From: a bacterium
GTDB taxonomy: Bacteria > Bacteroidota > Ignavibacteria > Kapaibacteriales > Kapaibacteriaceae
Length of the DNA stretch: 45,056 bases
Assembly (NCBI GenBank): GCA_024711065.1
Contig: JANJTN010000108.1
Span: 1 to 45,056, forward strand
Reading direction: 5' to 3'
The notes under the pieces are model-generated. The model saw nothing but the letters and a program-made list of their open reading frames with translations. It made no database searches and had not been told where the DNA came from. Position numbers and translations under genes: made by a program. Below, piece by piece: positions 1 through 8,578 of this stretch; position 1 is the stretch's first letter; each line of letters starts with the position of its first letter.

Positions 1-1
1 C

Positions 2-670
2 ACCGAGTACGACCTCGCTGTAGAACGGATGCTCTTCGAGGCGCTCCAGGAGATCGCTCCCGGCTCCGCCTTCCTCGGTGAGGAAGGGGGCTTGCACCGC
101 GGCACGTCCGACGTGGAGTGGATCGTTGATCCCTTGGACGGAACGGTGAACTTCGCTCATGGCATCCCGATCTTCTGCGTGAGCATTGGTGCTCGTATCC
201 AGGGCGAACTCGCACTCGGAGTGATCCATCAGCCGCTACTCAACGAAACCTTCACCGCTACACGCGGTGGTGGCGCCCACCTGAATGGCGCACCGATCCG
301 TGTGTCGAATACGCCGCGCCTTGCCGACAGTATCCTGGTCACGGGCTTTCCCTACAACGTGCACACCAACCCCCAGGGCTGTATCGAGCAGTTCGCTACC
401 GTTGTGCGCTCGGGTCTCCCGGTACGACGCCTCGGCAGCGCCGCGCTGGACCTGGCCTACATCGCAGCAGGAAGGTTCGATGGTTATTGGGAGGTTGAAT
501 TGCAGCCGTGGGACATGGCGGCCGGCTCTCTGCTCGTACTGGAAGCTGGCGGAGATGTGACCCACTACGGCGGTCGGCCCCTCGTGCTGGGATCGGATTC
601 CATCATTGCAACCAACGGCCGGATCCACCACGCGCTTGTGGAACTCCTGGAACGGCAGGACGCGCCATGA
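2..670 (+). CDS. suhB: Inositol monophosphatase family protein (5' partial)
   Basis: Mg-dependent phosphatase of the inositol-1-monophosphatase/SuhB family, hydrolysing inositol phosphates or related sugar phosphates in the cytoplasm. The frame is open to the left edge, and the residues before the first visible ATG at 29 (TEYDLAVER) look like normal family sequence, so the true start lies outside the window. Visible motifs: metal-binding GEEGG, the signature WIVDPLDGTVNF, and the C-terminal QPWDMAAGSLLVLEAGG with the third metal-binding Asp. 222 residues are visible of a usual ~260. The stop overlaps the dapF start (ATGA), so the two are translationally coupled. The exact substrate cannot be told from sequence. 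The family assignment is secure. Confidence 0.93.
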   Translation, partial: TEYDLAVERMLFEALQEIAPGSAFLGEEGGLHRGTSDVEWIVDPLDGTVNFAHGIPIFCVSIGARIQGELALGVIHQPLLNETFTATRGGGAHLNGAPIRVSNTPRLADSILVTGFPYNVHTNPQGCIEQFATVVRSGLPVRRLGSAALDLAYIAAGRFDGYWEVELQPWDMAAGSLLVLEAGGDVTHYGGRPLVLGSDSIIATNGRIHHALVELLERQDAP

Positions 671-1479
671 TCGCCGACCTTCGACACATGTCCGGTGCCG
701 GGAATACGTTCCTGGTCGGCCACCTGCTTCACGATCCGCAAGCCGACATCACCGCAGCAGACATTCGCGACCTCATCGCCAACCATCCACGGTACGACGG
801 ACTGCCGATCGAAGGCGCATTGCTCTTGCGAACGATCGAGGGCCACACCTTCACAGCAGATTACTACAATCCGGATGGCTCTCACGGCATGATGTGTGGC
901 AACGGATCGCGGTGTATCGTACGCTACGCTGTTGACCACGATGCTCGCCCACAGGATGGACGCCTTGACTTCACCCTCAACGGCGCTGCCTATCACGCCA
1001 TGCTGGCCCCGGATCACCGGATCGCGATCACGTTCGGTGCGCCAGCGGCAGAACAGACGCATCCCGCCGCGAGTCTTGCGGATGTGGATGTGGATGCCTG
1101 GTATGTGAACGTGAACAGCGATCATGTGGTGATCGACGGCCCACTCGACCCTCGCCGTCCGGTAGTAGCCGCTTTGCGACATCATCCGGTGTTTCCGCAC
1201 GGGGTCAACGTGAACATGGTCGAGATCGCTGCACCCGATCGTCTTCGCCTGGCCACCTTTGAGCGTGGCGTAGAGGCCGTTACCGGGGCGTGTGGTACCG
1301 GGGCGATCGCCACGGCGATCACGATGTGGCGAAGGGGGCTTACCCACGACCACGTGACCATTTTGCCGCCCAGCGGACGTCCGCTCGAAGTCCAGATCCA
1401 CCACCAGGCCGATCGCGTCACGTCCATCACCTTGATCGGCGACGCTACCTACGACGAACCAGGAGTCCACCTGCCATGA
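667..1479 (+). CDS. dapF: Diaminopimelate epimerase
   Basis: Converts LL- to meso-diaminopimelate for lysine and peptidoglycan synthesis. The 270-residue protein shows an N-terminal SGAGNTF (a variant of the family GNDF motif), the first catalytic cysteine in MMCGNGSRC near residue 76, and the second in ERGVEAVTGACGTG near residue 210. Both halves of the pseudo-symmetric fold are complete. I chose the ATG at 667 because it overlaps the upstream stop as ATGA and leads straight into the first family motif; the longer in-frame extension from 508 lies over the phosphatase gene. The 3' end overlaps the next start by ATGA. The role is certain from the two cysteine motifs. Confidence 0.96.
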   Translation: MIADLRHMSGAGNTFLVGHLLHDPQADITAADIRDLIANHPRYDGLPIEGALLLRTIEGHTFTADYYNPDGSHGMMCGNGSRCIVRYAVDHDARPQDGRLDFTLNGAAYHAMLAPDHRIAITFGAPAAEQTHPAASLADVDVDAWYVNVNSDHVVIDGPLDPRRPVVAALRHHPVFPHGVNVNMVEIAAPDRLRLATFERGVEAVTGACGTGAIATAITMWRRGLTHDHVTILPPSGRPLEVQIHHQADRVTSITLIGDATYDEPGVHLP

Positions 1480-2639
1480 CAACGACCATTGCCGAGAGCC
1501 TCTTTGACACCATGCAGAGCACGCGCCGCCACCTGCATCGGCATCCAGAGCTGTCGTTCCAGGAGTTTGAGACATCGACGTTCATCCAGCAACGACTCAC
1601 CTCCCTCGGGATCCCGTTTCGGGTGGTCGCAACGACCGGCGTGGTGGCGCACATCGGACATGGTGAGCGTTGCGTGGCACTGCGTGCGGACATCGATGCG
1701 CTTCCGATCACGGAGGAGACCGGCCTGCCGTATGCCTCCGAACATCCAGGAGTGATGCATGCGTGCGGACACGACACGCACACCACCATGCTACTGGCTG
1801 CAGCAGAGATCCTCAAGGCTCAGGAAGACAGTCTCGGAGGAGTGGTCAAACTCTTGTTTCAGCCAGGAGAGGAAAAGACGCCGGGCGGAGCCAGCCTGAT
1901 GATCGCCGAAGGAGCACTTACCGACCCTGTGCCGGAGATGATCTTTGGCCAGCACATCAATCCGGATGCTACGGCAGGAGAGGTCTCCTTTGTATCCGGA
2001 CCCATGATGGCGGCTGCGGATGAGCTATACTGGACCATCAAGGGATATGGCGCGCATGCAGCACAACCGCACCTCGGCAAGGACCCGATCCTGGCGGCCG
2101 CAGGCCTGATCCAGCACCTGCAAACGCTGATCACCAAGCAGCGCAATCCGCTCCACGCTGGTGTCCTTACCGTAACCTCGATCCATGGTGGTCATGCCAC
2201 CAACGTGATCCCGGAGGTCGTGGAGATGAAGGGTACCCTTCGTGCATTCGATCAAGCCTGGCGAGAACAGGCCTGGACCTATCTCGAAGAGCAGACGGCA
2301 GCGTATTGCGCGTTGTATGGCTGTGAAGGACGCCTGGAGATCTCCAAGGGCTATCCCCCGCTGGTCAATCACCCAGAGGCAACGGTGTTCGCCCGATCCA
2401 TCGCTGAGCAGTTGCTTGGCTCCGGGAGCGTTTCGGAGTTCGAACCCAAGATGTGGGCAGAGGACTTTGCCTACTACAGTCAGCAGATGCCGGCCTGTTT
2501 CTGGATGCTGGGTGGCCGTCCATCGTCGCAAACCACCATGCCGGGGCTACACCACCCCCGCTTTGCGCCGGAAGAACGTGCCATGATCTCTGGCGCTGCC
2601 CTTCTGGCCGAAGTGGCTATCAGAGCTCTGCAGCGATAG
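1476..2639 (+). CDS. M20 family metallopeptidase / amidohydrolase
   Basis: Zinc-dependent M20 amidohydrolase of the hippurate hydrolase / IAA-amino-acid hydrolase / N-acetyl-diaminopimelate deacetylase group, 387 residues. Metal ligands are visible: Cys and His in HACGHDTHT, the Glu pair in QPGEEKTPGGA, His in HGGHATNVIPE, and a C-terminal MWAEDFAYY with a ligand Glu. The start at 1476 overlaps the dapF stop (ATGA). Sitting directly behind dapF, it could deacetylate N-acetyl-DAP in lysine synthesis, but the family is broad and no other acetylase-pathway gene is seen here, so that is only a hypothesis. It ends 3 bp from the convergent outer-membrane protein gene. Confidence 0.9.
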   Translation: MTTTIAESLFDTMQSTRRHLHRHPELSFQEFETSTFIQQRLTSLGIPFRVVATTGVVAHIGHGERCVALRADIDALPITEETGLPYASEHPGVMHACGHDTHTTMLLAAAEILKAQEDSLGGVVKLLFQPGEEKTPGGASLMIAEGALTDPVPEMIFGQHINPDATAGEVSFVSGPMMAAADELYWTIKGYGAHAAQPHLGKDPILAAAGLIQHLQTLITKQRNPLHAGVLTVTSIHGGHATNVIPEVVEMKGTLRAFDQAWREQAWTYLEEQTAAYCALYGCEGRLEISKGYPPLVNHPEATVFARSIAEQLLGSGSVSEFEPKMWAEDFAYYSQQMPACFWMLGGRPSSQTTMPGLHHPRFAPEERAMISGAALLAEVAIRALQR

Positions 2640-2642
2640 ACG

Positions 2643-3215
2643 TTAGATGATCACCCACGCAACGTAGAAGTGCGTGACGTTGAGGCCCAGGTCGTCGATG
2701 CCATTGATACTCAATGCCGACAGACTGGGTTTGAATCGAGCGCCGATCCGGATCGGCTGGATCGGATGCCATGACAGGCCCAGCAGCGCCAGACCCTGGC
2801 CATCCTCAGGTACGCCCGGAGTGTCGCCAAGGAAGTGCGCATACTCCACGCCCAATTCCGCCGACAGGCCCAATGGCAGGCCGATCCGCACGAACATGGG
2901 GATGTTCAGCGTAGAGGCATCGAACAGTGTGGACTGTTGCGAGCCGTCCGGCACCGTGGTGGTCAGCGTAAAGTTGCGTCCCTCGTACACCAGTTCGGCA
3001 CCAACGGCCAGCAGGTCAAAGAAACCGAACTGAGCGTACGCACCCGCGAGGTAGGTCAGTTCGCTGGTCGACGAGATGCCGTCGGCCAGGCCTCGCGGAT
3101 TGGTCACGTTGGCTCCAACCTTGATACCGACCTCAAGGAGGTCTCCGGATCGAGCCGTGACGGCAAGGCTGCACAGCAGCACCAACAGGGCCAGCAATCG
3201 ACGCATACGTTTCAT
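2643..3215 (-). CDS. Outer-membrane beta-barrel protein, small (PorT/OMP_b-brl-like)
   Basis: 190-residue exported protein. Residues 1-23 form a signal peptide (basic MKRMRR, hydrophobic core, cleavage near ARSGD). The rest has alternating hydrophobic residues and glycines typical of a small 8-strand outer-membrane barrel, ending in a hydrophobic, aromatic-containing strand (HFYVAWVII). No enzymatic motif is visible. Starts at M1 or M4 are both plausible. It is the last gene of a leftward group with the metallophosphoesterase, whose stop is 28 bp upstream, and it converges with the M20 gene. A weak TAACTTCG element about 19 bp upstream resembles the TAnnTTTG promoter. The specific function is unknown. 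Confidence 0.75.
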   Translation of the reverse strand: MKRMRRLLALLVLLCSLAVTARSGDLLEVGIKVGANVTNPRGLADGISSTSELTYLAGAYAQFGFFDLLAVGAELVYEGRNFTLTTTVPDGSQQSTLFDASTLNIPMFVRIGLPLGLSAELGVEYAHFLGDTPGVPEDGQGLALLGLSWHPIQPIRIGARFKPSLSALSINGIDDLGLNVTHFYVAWVII

Positions 3216-3243
3216 TCCGTGAGATGTACCGGCACGAAGTTAC

Positions 3244-4536
3244 TCAGGCGTTAGCGAACCGATCCTGCAAAGTTGGTGCGCGTAAGGTAAACACCGTGAT
3301 CTCCGGAGGAATGCCGATCCGGATCGGCGGTCCCACCGTACCCAGCCCCCTATTCACATACAATGCCTGGTCGCCCTTGCGGTACAGACCGGCCCATTGT
3401 TCATACACGTACTGAGCGGGGCTCCACTCAAAACCAAGGGCTTGCACGCCAAACTGACCGCCGTGGGTGTGGCCGGCCAGCATCAGGTCTACGCTACGCT
3501 GAGAAACCACCTCTTTGTCCCAGAAGGTTGGATCATGCGCCAACAGCACGATGGGCTCTCCCTCCTCCACGCCTTGCAAGGCTTGATCGAGATCACCGAA
3601 GTTCTGGCGGAAACCGGTGTTATCCGTTCCGGCGATCACCACGGAGGCGTCACCGTTGCCAATGCGGCGATGTTCGTTCACGAGCAGGTCGATCCCGAGT
3701 TCTCGGATCCCCTTTACCAGTGCCTGATGCTCGGACGGAGTGTTGTAATGGTCGTGATTGCCAAGCGAGGCCAACACTCCCTCCGGAGCGCGGAACCTGG
3801 CTAGCTCGCCGGCAATGATCTCGAGCTCCTTGGGATGGCTATTCACAAAATCGCCCGTGATGACCACCAGGTCGGGGCGTTGCTCCTGCACCAGGCGTCG
3901 GGCTTCCTGCATGGGCTGGTGGTCGAGATAGGATCCGGCATGCAGATCCGAGATCTGCACCACGCGCATTCCGTCCATGCTGCGAGGCAGGTTTGGCAGG
4001 GTGATGTCGACGTTATAGACCTGGTAGTCATACAGCGTCCGATACAGGCCGTTACCGACAAGGAAGTAGGGTACGGCGGCCAGTGACCATGCGGACTTTT
4101 CCAGAAACGCTCGTCGAGTGGTGCCTTCCGCCGAGACCATCTCATCGACGTCGGATGAGCCATCAGCGTCCGTAACCAGCACGAGGCGCTCCGACTTGCG
4201 AGCCCCCTTCCAATGAAAGAGACGCGCCACCAGTCGTACCAGGTCGCGCAGCAGCAGCACCACCACGATGCCGAACTTGGGAAGGTACCAGAAACTGGAG
4301 ATTCCGATCAGAACGGCATCCAGGCCATCCACGCGGAAGAGGTGACGCCGAAAGACCACCCACGAGGTAACGCCGACCATCACTCCGGCGATGGACCAAG
4401 GGATCACGCGCCACAGGTGGTGCATGGCGTTGCGTTTGGTGAACGCCGACCATCGCGATAGCGTATAGAGATCCATCGCAATGAAGATCAACCCCATCAC
4501 GATGGAGAAGACCAGGATATTCGGAGCGTTATTCAC
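3244..4536 (-). CDS. Membrane-anchored metallophosphoesterase (YkuE/YaeI-like)
   Basis: 430-residue calcineurin-like phosphoesterase. The N-terminal part has three hydrophobic segments (about residues 6-26, 42-63 and 75-100), then a linker and a further hydrophobic stretch near 146-163. The catalytic domain follows with all metal-ligand blocks: DLHAG (~197), GDFV (~228), GNHDHY (~259), LLAHDP (~331) and GHTHGG (~355). This matches the YkuE/YaeI/TMEM86-neighbour type of membrane phosphoesterase, some of which act on UDP-diacylglucosamine-like lipids; the substrate here is unknown. It lies 6 bp downstream of the thioesterase fusion gene, probably in the same transcript. The fold assignment is firm. 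Confidence 0.9.
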   Translation of the reverse strand: MNNAPNILVFSIVMGLIFIAMDLYTLSRWSAFTKRNAMHHLWRVIPWSIAGVMVGVTSWVVFRRHLFRVDGLDAVLIGISSFWYLPKFGIVVVLLLRDLVRLVARLFHWKGARKSERLVLVTDADGSSDVDEMVSAEGTTRRAFLEKSAWSLAAVPYFLVGNGLYRTLYDYQVYNVDITLPNLPRSMDGMRVVQISDLHAGSYLDHQPMQEARRLVQEQRPDLVVITGDFVNSHPKELEIIAGELARFRAPEGVLASLGNHDHYNTPSEHQALVKGIRELGIDLLVNEHRRIGNGDASVVIAGTDNTGFRQNFGDLDQALQGVEEGEPIVLLAHDPTFWDKEVVSQRSVDLMLAGHTHGGQFGVQALGFEWSPAQYVYEQWAGLYRKGDQALYVNRGLGTVGPPIRIGIPPEITVFTLRAPTLQDRFANA

Positions 4537-4542
4537 TAGGGG

Positions 4543-5418
4543 TCAGGTAGTACCGATCGTGATGAACAAGGCATGAGCGTCGGCAACGACCGTTCCGCTG
4601 ATCGCGCGGATCTCTCCCCGTAGGATGTTCTTGCGTCCCTCCTGGCGTTCGATCCATGCCCGGACCTCATACTCCTCGTGTAGACGCATCGGCGAACGGA
4701 AGTTTACGGTCAGTTTGGCGGTGGGTGCTTTCAGACGCTGCACGCTCAGGCACTTGCCCATGCACTCGTCGAGCAGCAGCGATACGAAGCCCCCATGGGT
4801 GATTCCCAGAGAACCCTGCATGCGCTGATCAGGTCGCAGGTAGGTACTCACCTGTTGCTGTTCCAGATCGTGCAGAAACGACAATCCCAGCGAGAACGGA
4901 TTGGCGCCGCCACAGCCCACACAGCAGTTCTCCTTGCGGGGATACAGCACGCGGAAGCGCTCCCTGGCGTAGAGGGGCAAGAACGGGGTTACCCGAAGAC
5001 CCGGCTGTTCGGTGCGAAAACCATAGAACGGTCCCCAAGGCTCGATGAATCGCGAGAGCTCCATTGCCACCTGCGGAACGACCCTGCCCACAGCGCCAAC
5101 GGGCGCATCGTAGTACAGCACTCCGTCTTCGCTGTACGACAGCCGATCCGGGTAGAATGGCACGGACAATGAGGCTGCGTAATGCAGCCGCTCGCCGTCG
5201 AAGGCGGTAAAGACAATCGGCGTATCCGCCGGCCGCAGATAGTTCATCTCGTCGCCGCACCGACTTACGAAGGGATGGTCCGGATAGTGCGGATTCGCCG
5301 TTGGTGCCAGACGCCGAAAGAAGAAATCCACGAACCATGGGTCGTCCTGGATCACTCCGTCCAGCGTAAGCACACCGCGCTCGTCGATCTCGTAGTAGTA
5401 GTCTCGGGATGGTGCCAT
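4543..5418 (-). CDS. DUF4505 (UPF0598/C8orf82-like) domain fused to PaaI-type hotdog thioesterase
   Basis: 291-residue two-domain protein. Residues ~4-150 resemble the UPF0598/DUF4505 family known mainly from animal C8orf82: RDYYYEIDERGVL at the start, then FFFRRL, PFVSRCGDEMNYLR and an IVFT block. Residues ~164-291 are a hotdog thioesterase: a CVGCGGANPF opening, then the catalytic-type GITHGGFVSLLLDE near 204-217 and the characteristic VNFRSPM strand. I chose the internal ATG at 5418 because the DUF4505 motif begins there; the 15 residues before it look non-native. Likely acyl-CoA hydrolysis in the cytoplasm; the role of the N-terminal domain is unknown. It heads a leftward transcript with the metallophosphoesterase. 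Confidence 0.8.
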   Translation of the reverse strand: MAPSRDYYYEIDERGVLTLDGVIQDDPWFVDFFFRRLAPTANPHYPDHPFVSRCGDEMNYLRPADTPIVFTAFDGERLHYAASLSVPFYPDRLSYSEDGVLYYDAPVGAVGRVVPQVAMELSRFIEPWGPFYGFRTEQPGLRVTPFLPLYARERFRVLYPRKENCCVGCGGANPFSLGLSFLHDLEQQQVSTYLRPDQRMQGSLGITHGGFVSLLLDECMGKCLSVQRLKAPTAKLTVNFRSPMRLHEEYEVRAWIERQEGRKNILRGEIRAISGTVVADAHALFITIGTT

Positions 5419-5452
5419 AGGGGTTGGGTGGCATCGACGTGTAGAAGAACCG

Positions 5453-5460
5453 TAAATTTG
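5453..5460 (+). promoter_or_regulatory. Candidate Bacteroidota-type -7 element for the thioredoxin-fold gene
   Basis: TAAATTTG matches the TAnnTTTG -7 consensus of Bacteroidota primary-sigma promoters and lies 36 bp before the ATG at 5497. The nearest upstream TTG is at 5424-5426, a 26-bp spacer that is longer than the usual 17-23. Weak candidate on its own. Confidence 0.35.
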
Positions 5461-5496
5461 CATGAAAGCGTTCCAACCACCTCTCTGGAGGATATG

Positions 5497-6048
5497 ATGG
5501 CATCCACCCTCTCAACCATGATGCCGTTGGGAACGATCGCTCCGGACTTTACGCTGTTCGATACCGTGAGCGGACACCATCTCGGACTGCGCGACACTGC
5601 CGCTCCGGCAACAGTGGTGGCGTTTTTCTGCAACCACTGTCCGTACGTCCTGCACATTATCCACGGCTTCGTGGAGTTTGCCAAGGAGATGCAGCGCCTG
5701 GGTGTGCGCGTGATCGCGATCTCGTCGAATGATCCCGCCCAATACCCGCAGGATGGTCCCGAGCAAATGACGTTGTTCGCGCAACACCATGGTTTTACGT
5801 TCCCCTATCTCTACGATCGCACGCAGGAGGTTGCCAAGGCCTATGGCGCTGCCTGTACGCCGGATCTGTATGTGTTCGACAAAGACCTGACGTTGGCCTA
5901 CCGCGGTCGGTTCGATGCCGCAACACCGGGGAATGCCGAACCGGTTACCGGCAACGATCTACGGGCTGCTACCACGGCCATCATCGCTGGAGACCCGGTC
6001 GGTCCAGACCAGATCCCCAGCATCGGCTGCAGCATCAAGTGGCGTTGA
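5497..6048 (+). CDS. Thioredoxin-fold redoxin (AhpC/TSA, PRX_like1 type)
   Basis: 183-residue cytoplasmic thioredoxin-fold protein (no signal peptide). It shows a GTIAPDFTLFD opening typical of redoxins, a CNHCPYV active-site CxxC near residue 47, and a cis-Pro-type block GAACTPDLYVFD. This pattern is that of the PRX_like1/AhpC-TSA family often annotated as thioredoxin family protein; the physiological substrate is not known. Two adjacent ATGs exist at 5494 and 5497. I chose 5497 because GGAGG at 5487-5491 gives a 5-nt spacing to it but only 2 nt to the first. It is transcribed divergently from the thioesterase gene and its stop abuts the convergent argS stop without a gap. Confidence 0.85.
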   Translation: MASTLSTMMPLGTIAPDFTLFDTVSGHHLGLRDTAAPATVVAFFCNHCPYVLHIIHGFVEFAKEMQRLGVRVIAISSNDPAQYPQDGPEQMTLFAQHHGFTFPYLYDRTQEVAKAYGAACTPDLYVFDKDLTLAYRGRFDAATPGNAEPVTGNDLRAATTAIIAGDPVGPDQIPSIGCSIKWR

Positions 6049-7695
6049 TCACATCTGTTCCGGCGCACCCACGCCGAGCATAGCCAGGCCATTCTGCATC
6101 GCTCGGCGAGTCACATCAGCCAGCAGCAGACGAGCCCCTTGCACTGGTTCCTCACTGCCGAGGATCCGGCAGTCGTGATAGAACAGGTGGTAGGCTGCCG
6201 CTAATTCTCGGAGATATTCTGCTACGGATTGTGGTTCGAGTTGGTCGCACGCGCGTTCGACGGTGGACTGGAAGCGGCCAAGCAGATCGATCAAGGCGAT
6301 CTCTCGAGGATGTCTCAATACCGAAACGTCCGTGGCATGGTCAAGGGACACGCCTAGGTCAGCAGCCTTGCGCAGGATCGAGCAGATCCGAGCATGAGCA
6401 TACTGCAGATAGAACACCGGATTCTTGTCTCCCTCTTCCTTGGCCAGTGACAGATCGAACTCCAGGTGCGTTCCTACGGCCCGCATGATGAAGAAGAATC
6501 GCACCACATCAGCGCCAACCTCGTCGATCAGCTCGTCCAGCGTAAATGAAGTGCCAGACCGCTTGGAGAACTTCACCACCTCGCCATTCTCGATGAAGGT
6601 GACCATTTGGTGGATCACGGTACGAACACGGTTGGCATCGAAGCCCAGGGCTTGTACGCCGGCAAGGACGTCCGGGATCGTGGCGATATGGTCGGCACCG
6701 AAGATGTCGACCACCAGGTCATAGCCCCGTTCAAGTTTGTCGCGGTGGTAAGCAATATCGGGTAGCCGGTAGGTCGGCTCACCGGAAGACTTCACGATCA
6801 CCTTGTCTTGCGGGTTTCCGAGTTGCTCGAGCGCGAACCACAAGGCACCATCCTTTTCGTACACCAGACCTCGATCCCGCAGGGCATCGATCACACTCTG
6901 CACGTTCCCACGAGTGTACAGGCTGTCTTCATTGAAGAACTCATCGTGCCGGATGCTCAACCGTTCCAGTGTGCGCTGAATACTGGCAAAACACCACGTC
7001 TCCCCCGCCTTTCGACAGAACGCATGCCGGTCCTCTGCCGGTAGGTCTTCGAAGGCATCGCGCTGGTGGCGTACGATCTGCGCGGCGATCTCGGCGATGT
7101 ACTCTCCGTGATACCCATCATCGGGGAACGGCCAGTCGGCCTGACCCAGCTGCTGCATCACGCGGGCAAGGATACTCTCGCCCAGCTTGTTCATCTGGTT
7201 GCCGGCATTGTTGAAGTAGTACTCCCGCGTGACCGAAAAACCGCACCAGGCATACAGGTTGGCTACCGTATCACCCACGGCGCAATTGCGGCCATGGCCG
7301 GCATGAAGGGGGCCGGTCGGGTTCGCACTCACGTATTCCACGTTCACCGTTCTGCCCTGCCCGATGTGGCTACGGCCGATGGCATCGGACTGTGCGTCGA
7401 GATCCCGCAGGATCTGGTGAAAGACCGTACGGTCGAACACAACATTGATGAAACCCGGACCGGCGATCTCCACGGAGGTGATCTCCGGTATCGTTCGCAG
7501 GTGCTCGGCGATCTGTTCGGCGATCTGGCGAGGCGCTTTTTGCAGCGGACGAGCAAGGGACATCGCCACCGTTGTGGTCAGGTCTCCGTGCCCCTCCTGC
7601 CGAGGAACCTCGATCGGAATGGGATGGGCTGGATCCACACCAAGAGCTGTGAGAACGGTGCGGAGGTGAGGTTCGAGGTAACGAGACAGCATCAT
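6049..7695 (-). CDS. argS: Arginyl-tRNA synthetase
   Basis: Class I synthetase charging tRNA-Arg, 548 residues, a normal length. Visible parts: N-terminal additional domain (IPIEVPRQEGHGDLTTTVA), the HIGH-type motif NPTGPLHAGHGRN, the KMSK-type loop KFSKRSGTSFTL, and the DALR anticodon-binding domain beginning YLQYAHARICSI. I chose the ATG at 7695 because AAGGAG (7710-7705) sits 9 nt upstream and the start overlaps the rsfS stop as ATGA; a further in-frame extension to 7860 lies within rsfS and is not synthetase-like. It is the last gene of the sigma factor-LytR_C-rsfS-argS block. Confidence 0.96.
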   Translation of the reverse strand: MMLSRYLEPHLRTVLTALGVDPAHPIPIEVPRQEGHGDLTTTVAMSLARPLQKAPRQIAEQIAEHLRTIPEITSVEIAGPGFINVVFDRTVFHQILRDLDAQSDAIGRSHIGQGRTVNVEYVSANPTGPLHAGHGRNCAVGDTVANLYAWCGFSVTREYYFNNAGNQMNKLGESILARVMQQLGQADWPFPDDGYHGEYIAEIAAQIVRHQRDAFEDLPAEDRHAFCRKAGETWCFASIQRTLERLSIRHDEFFNEDSLYTRGNVQSVIDALRDRGLVYEKDGALWFALEQLGNPQDKVIVKSSGEPTYRLPDIAYHRDKLERGYDLVVDIFGADHIATIPDVLAGVQALGFDANRVRTVIHQMVTFIENGEVVKFSKRSGTSFTLDELIDEVGADVVRFFFIMRAVGTHLEFDLSLAKEEGDKNPVFYLQYAHARICSILRKAADLGVSLDHATDVSVLRHPREIALIDLLGRFQSTVERACDQLEPQSVAEYLRELAAAYHLFYHDCRILGSEEPVQGARLLLADVTRRAMQNGLAMLGVGAPEQM

Positions 7696-8141
7696 GCGCC
7701 GGCACTCCTTCGCGGGACGGTCGAAAGCTCGTGCGGCATACCATCCGGGGTCAAGCCATAGGCCTTTGCGTCGCCCCAGAGTCTCTCCAGTCGATAGAAG
7801 TCCCGTGCATCGGCCATCATGACGTGCACCACGATATCGAAGTAGTCCAGGATATTCCATGGCGATTCTCGGCCACCTTCCGGACGAGTAGACCCGGCGC
7901 CAAGCTCTTTCATGGCGCGGGAAATGGCCTGGGTCACGGCCTGCATCTGTGCATCCGACGTAACGCTTGCGATCACGAAGACGTCCGCCGGAGCCCCTTC
8001 GATCTCGGTCATATCAAGTAACAGAATATCCTGAGCCAGCTTGTCCTGTGCTAGCCGTGCACACAACACGGCTCTGCCGAGTGTGGTGCTGGTATCGAAA
8101 GCCAAGGGCGCTCCTTGTGTATCAGTTGGACGTTGGTTCAT
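7692..8141 (-). CDS. rsfS: Ribosome silencing factor RsfS (Iojap family)
   Basis: 149 residues. Binds ribosomal protein uL14 on the 50S subunit and blocks subunit joining when nutrients are scarce. The family core is clear: DMTEIEGAPADVFVIAS, then ESPWNILDYFDIVVHVM and DARDFYRLERLWGDA. About 20 residues before the core and a short C-terminal tail are unremarkable. The start overlaps the LytR_C gene stop and the stop overlaps the argS start, both as ATGA, so translation of three genes is coupled. Placing a translation-silencing factor with an aminoacyl-tRNA synthetase and a sigma factor makes functional sense for growth-rate control; that is inference. Confidence 0.95.
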   Translation of the reverse strand: MNQRPTDTQGAPLAFDTSTTLGRAVLCARLAQDKLAQDILLLDMTEIEGAPADVFVIASVTSDAQMQAVTQAISRAMKELGAGSTRPEGGRESPWNILDYFDIVVHVMMADARDFYRLERLWGDAKAYGLTPDGMPHELSTVPRRSAGA

Positions 8142-8578
8142 TCTTCAAACGGTTTCAAAGTTGTCAGGTCCTTGCCGAGCACCACGCTCGCGTGCACGAA
8201 CATCATCGAGTCGATGCCCGTAACCACCAGGGAATCCGGAAGCCCAAGGACCGAGGCGATCTTCAGAGCCGAGGCTCGATCGCCGATCCGGTCGATGATC
8301 GTCGAGGAATCCTGGAGCGACGATGAAGAAGCCAGCTCCACGACGTCGAATCCCCGCTCGCGCAAGTACTCCAACGCTTGGCGTCCGGCTCCGTTACGTC
8401 CCGAGGCATTGACCACGTTCACCTGGATCACCGTGATCTGGCCATCCGACTCCACGTAGGGCTGAACCGGCGGGTTGAGCATGCGCCAGACGAAGGAACC
8501 CAGAAAGACCACGACCACCAGGCCTGCAACGATCACGAGGATCCAGGGCCAGAACCGGCGCCGACGTTCGCCGCTCAT
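8138..8578 (-). CDS. LytR C-terminal-domain protein, single membrane anchor
   Basis: 146 residues. A basic N-terminus (MSGERRRRFWPW) and one transmembrane helix at about 12-33 anchor it, with the rest outside the cytoplasm. Residues ~50-140 match the LytR_C fold (PF13399-like): VNVVNASGRNGAG, then YLRERGFDVVELASSSS and ALKIASVLGLPDS. This domain is usually the tail of LCP wall-polymer ligases, or stands alone as here; its ligand is unknown. It overlaps both the sigma-factor gene upstream and rsfS downstream by ATGA. Its place directly after an ECF sigma factor, where an anti-sigma gene is often found, is notable, but it has no zinc-binding anti-sigma motif. Confidence 0.82.
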   Translation of the reverse strand: MSGERRRRFWPWILVIVAGLVVVVFLGSFVWRMLNPPVQPYVESDGQITVIQVNVVNASGRNGAGRQALEYLRERGFDVVELASSSSLQDSSTIIDRIGDRASALKIASVLGLPDSLVVTGIDSMMFVHASVVLGKDLTTLKPFEE

